Shown here: positions 1 through 6,142 of the stretch, one piece after another
How the letters are laid out: each line of letters starts with the position of its first letter
Numbering within the stretch: position 1 is the stretch's first letter
From: an uncultured Ruminococcus sp.
GTDB taxonomy: Bacteria; Bacillota; Clostridia; Oscillospirales; Acutalibacteraceae
Direction of reading: 5' to 3'
Assembly: GCA_902773165.1 (NCBI GenBank)
Contig: CACYDO010000064.1
Location: forward strand, 1-6,515
DNA length: 6,515 bases
Position numbers and translations under genes: made by a program
The notes under the pieces: model-generated
Told to the model about the DNA's origin: nothing
The model's input: the letters and a program-made list of their open reading frames with translations, nothing else
Database searches by the model: none

Positions 1-38
1 AGATCTCCGGCGGACTTAATATGCCGGGTCTGTTCTGA
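1..38 (+). CDS. ybaB: YbaB/EbfC family nucleoid-associated protein, C-terminal end only
   Basis: Reading from base 3 gives the tail ISGGLNMPGLF followed by TGA. A Gly-rich end finishing in (L/I)PG(L/M)F is typical of Gram-positive YbaB/EbfC proteins. These are small dimeric DNA-binding proteins, very often encoded directly before recR and after dnaX. Only eleven codons are visible, so the call rests on this short tail plus its position two bases before recR. The tight spacing implies one transcript, and translation of recR is probably coupled to termination here because recR has no clear ribosome binding site of its own. Confidence 0.75.
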   Translation, partial: ISGGLNMPGLF

Positions 39-40
39 TT

Positions 41-643
41 ATGTCGGGATTTCAGGCACCGTCGCTTGCCGCGCTTATAGACCGGTTCAACAGACTGCCG
101 GGAATAGGCAAAAAGTCGGCGCAGCGGCTTGCATATTACGTACTTTCAATGTCTGACGAAGACGCGCGTGCGTTTGCCGACGCCATAATTGACGCGCACA
201 GCCGCATTCACCGCTGTGCAAAGTGCTGCAACCTGACCGACGAGGAGCTTTGCCCGATTTGCCGCAGCTCCAAGCGCGATCAGACCACCGTCTGCGTTGT
301 GGAAGACCCGAAGGACGTTGCCGCTTTGGAGAAAACTCAGGAGTATTCAGCGGTTTACCACGTCCTTCACGGAGTTATCTCTCCGCTTAACGGAGTAGGT
401 CCCGATCAGCTGACGATCAAGGAGCTTGTAAAGCGCGTGAATGAGGACGGAGTAAAAGAGGTCATCATGGCGACAAACGCCACGGCTGAGGGCGAAACGA
501 CTGCGGTGTATATCTCCCGGCTTTTAAAGCCGCTTGGCGTTAAGGTAACGCGGCTGGCTTACGGTATCCCCGTAGGCGCTGATCTCGAATATGCCGACGA
601 GGTTACGCTTGTAAGAGCGCTTGAAGGCAGACGCGAGATCTGA
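41..643 (+). CDS. recR: Recombination mediator protein RecR
   Basis: RecR acts with RecF and RecO to load RecA on SSB-coated gapped DNA during recombinational repair. The 200-residue product has the full family layout and usual length. A helix-hairpin-helix lies at about residues 10-30 (LPGIGKKSAQRLA). A zinc finger follows with C59, C62, C71 and C74 (CxxC, eight residues, CxxC). The Toprim domain starts near VVEDPKD (87-93) and contains ATNATAEGE (144-152). The C-terminus ends in the typical DLEYADEVTLVRALEGRRE. The start at 41 is two bases after the ybaB stop and no strong Shine-Dalgarno sequence sits at the right distance, which suggests translational coupling. It is intact, with no missing key residue seen. 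Confidence 0.97.
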   Translation: MSGFQAPSLAALIDRFNRLPGIGKKSAQRLAYYVLSMSDEDARAFADAIIDAHSRIHRCAKCCNLTDEELCPICRSSKRDQTTVCVVEDPKDVAALEKTQEYSAVYHVLHGVISPLNGVGPDQLTIKELVKRVNEDGVKEVIMATNATAEGETTAVYISRLLKPLGVKVTRLAYGIPVGADLEYADEVTLVRALEGRREI

Positions 644-672
644 CCAGAAAAGCGATTAACTATTTGTTTATT

Positions 673-688
673 TATGAGGTTATGAGGT
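673..688 (+). repeat. Tandem TATGAGGT duplication carrying the Shine-Dalgarno site
   Basis: The 8-mer TATGAGGT occurs twice without a gap (673-680 and 681-688). The second copy supplies the GAGG core (684-687), seven bases before the ATG at 695. The first copy places a second GAGG 15 bases from the start, too far for normal initiation. This looks like a small local duplication of the ribosome binding site. Confidence 0.7.
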
Positions 689-694
689 GAAATC

Positions 695-1330
695 ATGGCA
701 GAAGAGTATTTGATCAGAACGAAAAACAGCGACGTGTATCTGCGCGTAAAGAAAGGTCATTTTGCGACAATGCACAGCCATACGAATTACTTCGTGGACG
801 TTACATCGCAGAAAATGAATCTCGAAGAGGCAAAGGCAGTTGCACACGAGCTTGCTGAGGGCTACAAGGCAAAGACTATCGTAGACAGCATTCTCTGCAT
901 TGACGGCATGGAGGTCATAGGAACATGTATCGCAAACGAGCTGACGGAGGATCATTATCTTAACGTCAACGCTAATCACCCGATTCATGTTATCTCGCCG
1001 GAGTATATTTCGGGTGGTCAGATGATGTTCAGAGATAATCTCACGCCTATGGTAACAGGAAAGAGCGTGCTTGTTCTTGCTGCTTCCGTAACGACAGGAA
1101 AAAGCGCTCTTGCTGCGATCGACGCTATCAACTATTATGGCGGCAAGGTCGCAGGAGTAGCTGCAATATTTGCAACGGTAGGTGAATGTGACGGTCACCC
1201 CGTAAGCTCGATTTTCGACCCCAACGATCTGGGCGATTATCAGAGCTACAAGCCTAACCGCTGTCCGTTCTGCGAAGAGGGCAAGAAGATAGAAGCGTTG
1301 GTCAACAGCTACGGTTATTCCAAGCTTTGA
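695..1330 (+). CDS. Phosphoribosyltransferase-like protein (orotate phosphoribosyltransferase-related) with atypical PRPP loop
   Basis: This 211-residue protein has a type I phosphoribosyltransferase fold signature. Hydrophobic strand VLVL (125-128) runs into SVTTGKSA (131-138), matching the PRPP-binding loop (hydrophobic strand, two acids, then TTGxS). The two acids that normally precede the loop are A129 and A130, so PRPP and metal binding may be altered. Other visible elements are GHFATMHSHTNYFVD (21-35) near the N-terminus, a C165-xx-H168 pair, and C190-xx-C193 in a conserved-looking tail that ends NSYGYSKL. The Cys/His residues could bind a metal, which is inference. The gene lies 51 bp after recR with no terminator between, so it is probably the last gene of the ybaB-recR transcript. 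I recall similar proteins in Clostridia annotated as orotate phosphoribosyltransferase, but true OPRT activity is doubtful here. Confidence 0.75.
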   Translation: MAEEYLIRTKNSDVYLRVKKGHFATMHSHTNYFVDVTSQKMNLEEAKAVAHELAEGYKAKTIVDSILCIDGMEVIGTCIANELTEDHYLNVNANHPIHVISPEYISGGQMMFRDNLTPMVTGKSVLVLAASVTTGKSALAAIDAINYYGGKVAGVAAIFATVGECDGHPVSSIFDPNDLGDYQSYKPNRCPFCEEGKKIEALVNSYGYSKL

Positions 1331-1357
1331 TCCCGTTCACTGAAATATAAATAATAT

Positions 1358-1404
1358 AAAAAAACAGCGGCTGTCCTGCATTAAATGACAGCCGCTGTTT
1401 TTTT
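1358..1404. terminator. Bidirectional intrinsic terminator between converging genes
   Basis: A perfect 18-bp inverted repeat pairs 1358-1375 with 1387-1404 around an 11-base loop. The GC core is ACAGCGGCTGTC, flanked by seven A on the left and seven T on the right, so either strand gives a hairpin with a U tract. It sits 27 bp after the phosphoribosyltransferase-like gene and 100 bp beyond the end of the converging MATE gene, and can end both transcripts. Nothing gene-like is seen in the remaining 1405-1504. Confidence 0.95.
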
Positions 1405-1504
1405 CTACTTAATGAATACGAAAACTATCAAATATAAAATTTTCGCAAATCGTAATTAAATGCTCTGCCGGTGTGCAGATTCGGACGCGAAAGCGAAGGG
1501 GCGT

Positions 1505-2938
1505 TTATCTATAGTAATAATCACCATTATCCGCTTTTTTCCTGAACCTGACGGCAAGGAGGGTAAGGAAAAGAATTCCGCGAAAGATCAGTTCAATGCA
1601 CATTGCCGTCCATATGCCCTGAAGTCCGTAGGCAGGCGCTAAAATCGCGGCAAGAGGAATCCTGACGACCCACATGCTCACGAAGCTGAGAATTCCGGAA
1701 ACCGCCGTATCTCCTGCGCCGCGGAAAACGCCTGAAGCAACGATAGAGGCAGCGTACATCGGTTCGGCGAAGGCTTCTATCCTGAGTACCTCTGCGCCCA
1801 GCTTTCTGATCGCTTTATCCGGCGTGAGCAGCGCTATCATCTGCGGTGCAAACAGGAACATAAGTCCGCCGCTTACAGTCATGACAAGCATTCCGGTCAA
1901 TGTCGTCAGCCAGCCGAGTCTTTTTGTTATGTCGGAGCGTTTTGCGCCGATGCACTGCCCGATGATCGTCGTTGCGGAAGCGCCGATCCCGTAGCCGGGC
2001 ATATAGCAGAGGCTTTCCGCCGTTATCGCGAAGGAATTCGCTGCAATTGCAGTTGATCCGAGAGGGGAAACTATCCTCGTAAACGCGATATAAGCGCCGC
2101 AGGTGATAGTCTGCTCGATCGCAACGGGAACGGCGATTTTAAGAGCCGCAGAAAGATCGGCGCTTGAAAAGACAAGCTTTTCTTTTCGCCTGAGCCGAAG
2201 TGATTGCGAGCGAACGAGCAGGAAATACATCAGCAGAAAGACCGTGACAACCTCGGATAAGGCAGTGCCGAAAGCAGCGCCTGTTATACCGAGATCTGCA
2301 CCGGGCAGCGTTATTTGTGCACCGAGAAATGATATTTCTCGTGTCGGGAAGATCAGCAGTGCATTGAAAACGACGTCGAGAATGCACATAACGATCTCGA
2401 GGATACCCGGAGTTTTCATGTTGCCGCTGCACTGGAGCATTCCCGAAGCGGTATAATTCAGTGCGACAAACGGAAGCGACAGCGCGAAAACCAGGAAATA
2501 CTGCGCAGCGCCCGGGCAGATAGCCTCCTCGCCTCCGAGCCACACAGGCAGACGAGAGCTTATTGCAGCGCCTGCGCAGGTCATAAGCAGGCTGAACAAT
2601 GTAACGCAGATAAGCCCCTGTTTTACAATATTTCTCGCGGCTTTGTCTTTTTTAGCGCCGATCCTTTTTGCGATCTGCACGGTAAATCCCGTTGCCGCAG
2701 CCATGCTCAGACCGCCGAACAGCCATGTTGTCGAGGACACAAGCCCGATCGCGGCGGACGATCCTGCGCCGAGCCGACCGACCATAGAAGCGTCGATATA
2801 CTGCATTATAAGGCTGGAAAGCTGAGCAAGTATCGCAGGAATACTCAGCTCGATGACCATAGCTATCTGCTGCAAGGAAGACAGTTCTTCGCCGTTTCTC
2901 ATCTTTTCAAGCAAGGATATTGTTTTTTTTTCAGACAT
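1505..2938 (-). CDS. MATE family multidrug/toxin efflux transporter
   Basis: An inner-membrane antiporter of the MATE family, expected to export cationic drugs or metabolites using a Na+ or H+ gradient. The 477-residue product has about twelve hydrophobic segments in two homologous halves. Family marks are QYIDASMVGRLG (46-57) with QIAKRIGAKK (88-97) in the first half, LQCSGNMKTP (168-177), and GQCIGAKRSD (327-336) with GVFRGAGDT (403-411) in the second half. The substrate cannot be told. I chose the ATG at 2938, which has an AAAGGGAG site six bases upstream. The in-frame ATG at 2956 would add six residues but would place that Shine-Dalgarno site inside the coding sequence. The start lies only 35 bp past a terminator hairpin and no good promoter is visible between them. 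Confidence 0.95.
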   Translation of the reverse strand: MSEKKTISLLEKMRNGEELSSLQQIAMVIELSIPAILAQLSSLIMQYIDASMVGRLGAGSSAAIGLVSSTTWLFGGLSMAAATGFTVQIAKRIGAKKDKAARNIVKQGLICVTLFSLLMTCAGAAISSRLPVWLGGEEAICPGAAQYFLVFALSLPFVALNYTASGMLQCSGNMKTPGILEIVMCILDVVFNALLIFPTREISFLGAQITLPGADLGITGAAFGTALSEVVTVFLLMYFLLVRSQSLRLRRKEKLVFSSADLSAALKIAVPVAIEQTITCGAYIAFTRIVSPLGSTAIAANSFAITAESLCYMPGYGIGASATTIIGQCIGAKRSDITKRLGWLTTLTGMLVMTVSGGLMFLFAPQMIALLTPDKAIRKLGAEVLRIEAFAEPMYAASIVASGVFRGAGDTAVSGILSFVSMWVVRIPLAAILAPAYGLQGIWTAMCIELIFRGILFLTLLAVRFRKKADNGDYYYR

Positions 2939-2944
2939 AAACAG

Positions 2945-2952
2945 CTCCCTTT
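2945..2952 (-). promoter_or_regulatory. Ribosome binding site that sets the MATE start
   Basis: On the minus strand this reads AAAGGGAG, six bases before the ATG at 2938. It overlaps the codons that would follow the upstream ATG at 2956, so it favours the shorter form of the transporter. Confidence 0.75.
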
Positions 2953-2973
2953 CCATGCGAGTACCATAGTTAC

Positions 2974-3010
2974 AAAAAACGGAAAGCCGTTTAAGACGGT
3001 TTTCCGTTTT
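2974..3010 (-). terminator. Hairpin terminator after the RadC-like gene, immediately before MATE
   Basis: Bases 2976-2990 pair with 2996-3010 over 15 positions, with one G-U pair, around a five-base loop (TTAAG). In the minus direction the stem ends in a run of six T (2979-2974), as expected of an intrinsic terminator 11 bp after the RadC-like stop codon. On the plus strand it ends in four T, so activity in that direction would be weaker. It separates the radical SAM/RadC-like transcript from the MATE gene. Confidence 0.85.
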
Positions 3011-3021
3011 GAATTAATAGT

Positions 3022-3756
3022 TTATTTATCTCGGGTCATCTCGTAATTCTCATTATTTCTTGCTAAATAATCAAAGGTTTCCCTTATTGATCTGCATTCG
3101 GTGCTTGTTACTATGTAGTGATCAACCAGAATGACACCTATGACCTTTAAAGCTCTGTACAGCTGAAGCGTCGATATGCAGTCCGAACGCGACGGTACCG
3201 CTATTCCGCTCGGGTGATTGTGGGCGATAACGCAGTAACGCGCAGGCAGTTCCGAGCAGATACTGCATATCTTCGGAATATTAACCACCAGATTATCATT
3301 CGTTCCGCTGCCCATGAATTTCATGCAGATGATCCGCGCCTTGCTGTTGAAAAGAAGCAAAAATGCCCTTTCACGCTTTATTCCGGCATACTGCGACTTT
3401 ATGAGATTTTCAAGATAATAATTCTGCCCTGCCGCTGTTGTAAGATCAAGCTTGTTGATTTCAGATCTATTCGCCGCCGTCAATATACGTGCAGAAATAT
3501 CAGGAAATCTGTCGATCAAAAAGGCAGCGGCTTCGTTTGCTCCGCTTTTAGTGAGCGTTGCCCGTGAAAGACCGAAAAAAGAACTGCCGTTATTTTCGGT
3601 GAGATTGTTAAGAAGCTCACGGGAATCATTTGAGCCGGAAGCAAGGGCGAGAAAAAGCTCCGCAGACTCAGACTCAGGCAGTGAATCCAGACCGCCGCTT
3701 TCGCACTTTTCCATCAGATAAGCGAGCCTTGTTTTTTTATCGTCGCTCTGCTGCAT
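3022..3756 (-). CDS. Divergent RadC-like JAMM/MPN-domain protein
   Basis: The C-terminal half (about 110-232) matches the RadC/UPF0758 JAMM metalloprotease-like domain. It has H179-N-H181-P-S-G, then P188-S189 and D192 as the zinc-site pattern HxHPSG...PSxxD, followed by ILVDHYIVT (209-217), the equivalent of RadC's LLDHxIV. The usual JAMM glutamate, expected near the strand AFLLLF (131-136), is not obvious; E129 is the nearest candidate. Residues 1-100 are acidic and only weakly resemble the helix-hairpin-helix part of RadC. At 244 residues it is near the usual RadC length. RadC proteins have no firmly established role despite the old DNA-repair name. An ACGGAGA site lies 8 bp before the ATG. 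The gene follows the radical SAM gene by 28 bp and probably shares its transcript. This is a RadC relative, probably not the standard copy. Confidence 0.85.
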   Translation of the reverse strand: MQQSDDKKTRLAYLMEKCESGGLDSLPESESAELFLALASGSNDSRELLNNLTENNGSSFFGLSRATLTKSGANEAAAFLIDRFPDISARILTAANRSEINKLDLTTAAGQNYYLENLIKSQYAGIKRERAFLLLFNSKARIICMKFMGSGTNDNLVVNIPKICSICSELPARYCVIAHNHPSGIAVPSRSDCISTLQLYRALKVIGVILVDHYIVTSTECRSIRETFDYLARNNENYEMTRDK

Positions 3757-3784
3757 TTTTTATTCTCCGTAAAAACATATGCTT

Positions 3785-4696
3785 TTATAAGCTGTTGTAT
3801 CCAAAATAATCCGAGCTTGAAGCGTTGAAATCCGGAATAAATTTTTCGTCCGCCGAGCTTAGCTCCTGCGTAAAACCGTCAAGATCAAGCTTTATAGCGT
3901 GATTGATTACCTTGTCGTATTCCTTTTCGGTAAGCTTTCGGTTGATCTCCGGGTATTTATAAGCTTCTCCTGTGGGCGTGTACTGCCCGAGAATGCTCAC
4001 AAGAACGCTTTTTCCGAAATTGGCGCGAATGCAGTCGAGTATCGCCATTGCGTCCTTCGTGTGGTTGGGGAGAACGAGAACTCTGACGATCGTTCCGCGC
4101 TGAACGATACCGTCTGTATCGTATTTTATATCTCCCGTTTGCAGCACCATCTCTTCGATCGCCGCAAGCGCAACCTGCGAGTAGTTGAACGCGCGCGAAT
4201 AGCGCTCCGCCATTCTGTTGTCACTGTATTTGAAATCGGGAAGATATATGTCTATCTTGTCTTCAAGCCTGCGAAGACTGTCTACCGATTCGTAGCCGCT
4301 CGAATTGTAAAGCACGGGGATCTTCGGCTTGTAGATCTCAAAGCTTTCCAGCACCGCTTCAATAAAATGACTCGCGCTGACAAGATTGATGTTGTGAACG
4401 CCCTGATCTTCAAGATTACGGTAGCAGTTTGCAAGCTGCTGCGGCGTGATGAATACGCCTACGTGATTTTCACTTATTTCATAATTCTGACAGAATACGC
4501 ATTTTAATGTACAGCCGCTGAAAAATATTGCTCCGCTTCCGCGACTGCCGCTGATGCACGGCTCTTCCCAGTAATGAGGACCTACCCTTGCAACCTTCGG
4601 ACGAACTCCCATTTTGCAGAAGCCTTCGCCTTCGTACACATTTCGCTTAGCGCCGCATTTGTGCGGACATACGTTACAATGCTCGACTGTTACCAA
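3785..4696 (-). CDS. PflX-like (COG1313-type) radical SAM protein, TTG start
   Basis: A radical SAM enzyme resembling the PflX group, related to pyruvate formate-lyase activases, with unknown substrate. The [4Fe-4S] motif CxxxCxxC is C62, C66, C69 (GCTLKCVFCQNY). An N-terminal cysteine set C7-xx-C10-xxx-C14...C27 may hold a second metal site, as is usual in this group. Later marks are YLPDFKY (151-157), LVLPNH (208-213) and SILGQYTPTGE (234-244). The product is 303 residues, an ordinary length. The start codon is TTG: no in-frame ATG or GTG is better placed, and a GAAAGGAGG site sits eight bases upstream. No glycyl radical enzyme is seen in the window, so an activase role is unsupported here. 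The gene has its own near-consensus promoter and a 114-nt leader. Confidence 0.9.
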   Translation of the reverse strand: MVTVEHCNVCPHKCGAKRNVYEGEGFCKMGVRPKVARVGPHYWEEPCISGSRGSGAIFFSGCTLKCVFCQNYEISENHVGVFITPQQLANCYRNLEDQGVHNINLVSASHFIEAVLESFEIYKPKIPVLYNSSGYESVDSLRRLEDKIDIYLPDFKYSDNRMAERYSRAFNYSQVALAAIEEMVLQTGDIKYDTDGIVQRGTIVRVLVLPNHTKDAMAILDCIRANFGKSVLVSILGQYTPTGEAYKYPEINRKLTEKEYDKVINHAIKLDLDGFTQELSSADEKFIPDFNASSSDYFGYNSL

Positions 4697-4704
4697 TGGT
4701 GATC

Positions 4705-4713
4705 CCTCCTTTC
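4705..4713 (-). promoter_or_regulatory. Very strong ribosome binding site for the TTG-start radical SAM gene
   Basis: Reads GAAAGGAGG on the minus strand, a nine-base match to the complement of the usual Firmicutes 16S rRNA 3' end. It lies eight bases before the TTG at 4696. It fixes the start and may compensate for the weak start codon. Confidence 0.85.
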
Positions 4714-4734
4714 AGAATGTGAAATAAGAATACG

Positions 4735-4762
4735 GCAATATTATGATACTCAAAAATATTGC
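4735..4762 (-). repeat. Inverted repeat in the leader of the radical SAM transcript
   Basis: GCAATATT (4735-4742) and AATATTGC (4755-4762) form a perfect 8-bp inverted repeat around a 12-base centre. It lies between the predicted promoter and the ribosome binding site, about 50 bp after the likely transcription start. It could be a protein operator acting as a roadblock or a weak RNA hairpin. With no following U tract it is not a simple terminator. Confidence 0.55.
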
Positions 4763-4816
4763 AAAAATATGTGAGAATAATGAGAAATAAAGATCAGGAA
4801 TAAGGTTTATTTATCT

Positions 4817-4845
4817 ATTTTAACAGCGTTCAGAGTTTTTATCAA
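4817..4845 (-). promoter_or_regulatory. Sigma-A type promoter for the radical SAM / RadC-like operon
   Basis: On the minus strand TTGATA (4845-4840) is followed after exactly 17 bp by TAAAAT (4822-4817). Each hexamer matches the consensus in five of six bases. Transcription should start near 4810, giving a leader of about 114 nt before the TTG at 4696. The promoter lies downstream of the small Cys gene, so the pair can be expressed independently of it. Confidence 0.75.
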
Positions 4846-4925
4846 TACCGAAGGGCATAAAAATTTATATAAAATACGGTTGGTTTTTTATGCAGATTTT
4901 TTTGCCAAAATGATGTATAATAATA

Positions 4926-5132
4926 TCAGAGCTGAAAATCCTCCGGATCGAATTTGGGCAGAACAGGCGGCTTGAAGGGCTTTCGCAGAAGAGGGTTATA
5001 CTTGAAGCTGCGGCATTTGCCGTTTTCAATATATGTGTTCTTGACGCATATTCTGCTTCCCATACCATCGGAAATACAGTGGTCACAGTAGTCACAGTTC
5101 GGCTCAATATTATTTCCGAATAACCGGTACAA
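4926..5132 (-). CDS. Small cysteine-containing protein of unknown function conserved in Clostridia, TTG start
   Basis: A 68-residue protein whose pattern I recognise from many Clostridia: an opening MYRLFGN, a Cys cluster (C13, C16, C19, C29, C40), then CRSFKYNPLLRKP (40-52) and an acidic tail ending KFDPEDFQL. The spaced cysteines suggest a metal or Fe-S site, but no function is established that I know of. No signal peptide or membrane segment is visible, so it should be cytoplasmic. The start is TTG with AAAGGGGAG seven bases upstream (5148-5140); no ATG in this frame gives the family's normal N-terminus. It is transcribed away from pgeF across a shared 92-bp gap. No terminator is seen after it, so some readthrough into the radical SAM gene is possible. 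Confidence 0.85.
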   Translation of the reverse strand: MYRLFGNNIEPNCDYCDHCISDGMGSRICVKNTYIENGKCRSFKYNPLLRKPFKPPVLPKFDPEDFQL

Positions 5133-5139
5133 GCCAATT

Positions 5140-5148
5140 CTCCCCTTT
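5140..5148 (-). promoter_or_regulatory. Ribosome binding site for the small Cys protein
   Basis: Reads AAAGGGGAG on the minus strand, seven bases before the TTG at 5132. It supports the TTG as the true start, since the correct family N-terminus MYRLFG begins exactly there. Confidence 0.7.
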
Positions 5149-5160
5149 CTCTGTCCGTCG

Positions 5161-5200
5161 TTTTATCAACATATAACATTATATAAGTTTTTTGGAATTT
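5161..5200. promoter_or_regulatory. A/T-rich divergent promoter region for pgeF and the small Cys gene
   Basis: The core around 5171-5187 is almost pure A/T. On the minus strand it holds an exact TATAAT (5183-5178), and on the plus strand TATAAG (5182-5187). Neither has a good -35 hexamer at 16-18 bp, so the exact start sites are uncertain. As the only non-coding stretch between two divergent genes it must hold both promoters, which may overlap and compete. Confidence 0.45.
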
Positions 5201-5224
5201 AATCTTCTTGAAAGGAATAATAAC

Positions 5225-6052
5225 ATGATTTTTACCAGTTCTGTAATGAAAATGAACATAATTAACGCTGTATCTTATCTTTCATTTGAAAAATTCGACA
5301 ATATTCCCTATATTAAGCATGGATTTTCAACGAGAATGGGGGGCGTGAGTACGGGTGAGTTCCGCTCGATGAATATGTCTTTCGGGCGCGGCGACTCCGA
5401 CGAGAACGTTACCGAGAATTACAAAAGGCTGTGCGAGGCAATGGGTATCGGGTACAAAACGCTTGTTGCCTCCGCGCAGGATCATCATACGTTTGTCCGC
5501 CGCGTAAGCCCAGAACAGCACGGTATCGGGATATATCGCCCGAAGGATATGCAGAGCGTGGACGGACTTATCACAAACGACCCGAAAACGGCTTTAGTTA
5601 CGTACTTTGCCGATTGTACGCCGCTGCTTTTCGTCGATACAAAGAATAAGGCTGTCGGCGCAGCGCACGCAGGCTGGCGCGGAACAGTCGGAAAGATCGG
5701 CGCGCGCGTCGTTGAAAGAATGGGGGAGGAGTTCTCAACAGATCCTTCCGATCTGCTTGTGACCGTTGGACCTGCTATCGGAAAATGCTGCTATGAGGTT
5801 GACGACCCGGTTGTGGAGCAGTTTGCCGCGCTTGAGCTGAATAGCAGTAAGATGATCTTCCCGAAGGGCGGCGGAAAATATATGCTCGATCTTCTCGAAG
5901 CAAACAGACAGATACTGATGTCAGCCGGAGTTCCCGAGGAGAATATAACGCTGAGCGACGTCTGCACGCAGTGTAACAGCGATCTTATCTGGTCGCACCG
6001 TGCAACGGGCGGCAGAAGAGGTGGAATGTGTGCTATTCTGTCTATTATGTGA
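5225..6052 (+). CDS. pgeF: Peptidoglycan editing factor PgeF (YfiH/DUF152 laccase-domain protein)
   Basis: PgeF/YfiH removes wrongly incorporated L-Ser from peptidoglycan precursors. Members of this zinc-dependent family (formerly called polyphenol oxidase/laccase) also act on purine nucleosides. The 275-residue product shows the three expected metal ligands: H87 in AQDHH (84-88), C131 in ADCTPLLF (129-136) and H148 in AAHAGWRGT (146-154). VDGLIT (112-117), GPAIGKCCYEV (182-192), CTQC (247-250) and the end motif SHRATGGRRGG (257-267) complete the fold. The length is normal. I chose the ATG at 5225 because AAAGGA (5211-5216) lies eight bases before it. An in-frame TTG at 5192 would add eleven residues and swallow that site. 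No terminator is evident after the stop. Confidence 0.95.
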   Translation: MIFTSSVMKMNIINAVSYLSFEKFDNIPYIKHGFSTRMGGVSTGEFRSMNMSFGRGDSDENVTENYKRLCEAMGIGYKTLVASAQDHHTFVRRVSPEQHGIGIYRPKDMQSVDGLITNDPKTALVTYFADCTPLLFVDTKNKAVGAAHAGWRGTVGKIGARVVERMGEEFSTDPSDLLVTVGPAIGKCCYEVDDPVVEQFAALELNSSKMIFPKGGGKYMLDLLEANRQILMSAGVPEENITLSDVCTQCNSDLIWSHRATGGRRGGMCAILSIM

Positions 6053-6109
6053 AAAATACATGAATTCTTTTGTTTGATTTGATAAAAATGAAAAATGTTA
6101 TCTGTTGAA

Positions 6110-6121
6110 ATAAACGAAATT
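6110..6121 (+). repeat. Direct repeat copy 1 upstream of the amylase promoter
   Basis: ATAAACGAAATT, identical to 6146-6157 and 36 bp upstream of it, start to start. Both are preceded by GTTG (GTTGA here, with one extra A). This copy lies upstream of the predicted -35 box, a position suited to an activator or a cooperating repressor site. Confidence 0.6.
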
Positions 6122-6142
6122 AGTTTTTCTTTTTAAAGATGG

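Noticed and set aside
680..1198. 172-residue open frame on the minus strand opposite the phosphoribosyltransferase-like gene
   Set aside because: It lies inside a well-supported gene, has no ribosome binding site and shows no family motif.
3899..4507. 202-residue plus-strand open frame inside the radical SAM gene
   Set aside because: It is antisense to a gene with clear catalytic motifs and has no recognisable domain.
4738..4766. Alternative minus-strand promoter TTTTGC, 17 bp, TAATAT nearer the radical SAM start
   Set aside because: The hexamers are poorer than the TTGATA/TAAAAT pair at 4817-4845, and the A/T match is explained by the inverted repeat.
4861..4925. Terminator after the small Cys gene
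   Set aside because: Only a 4-bp TTGG/CCAA pairing around T-rich runs is present, too weak to call.
4865..5179. 104-residue open frame on the minus strand overlapping the small Cys gene
   Set aside because: It is a different frame from the 68-residue protein, which has a recognised family pattern, a ribosome binding site and a family-consistent start.
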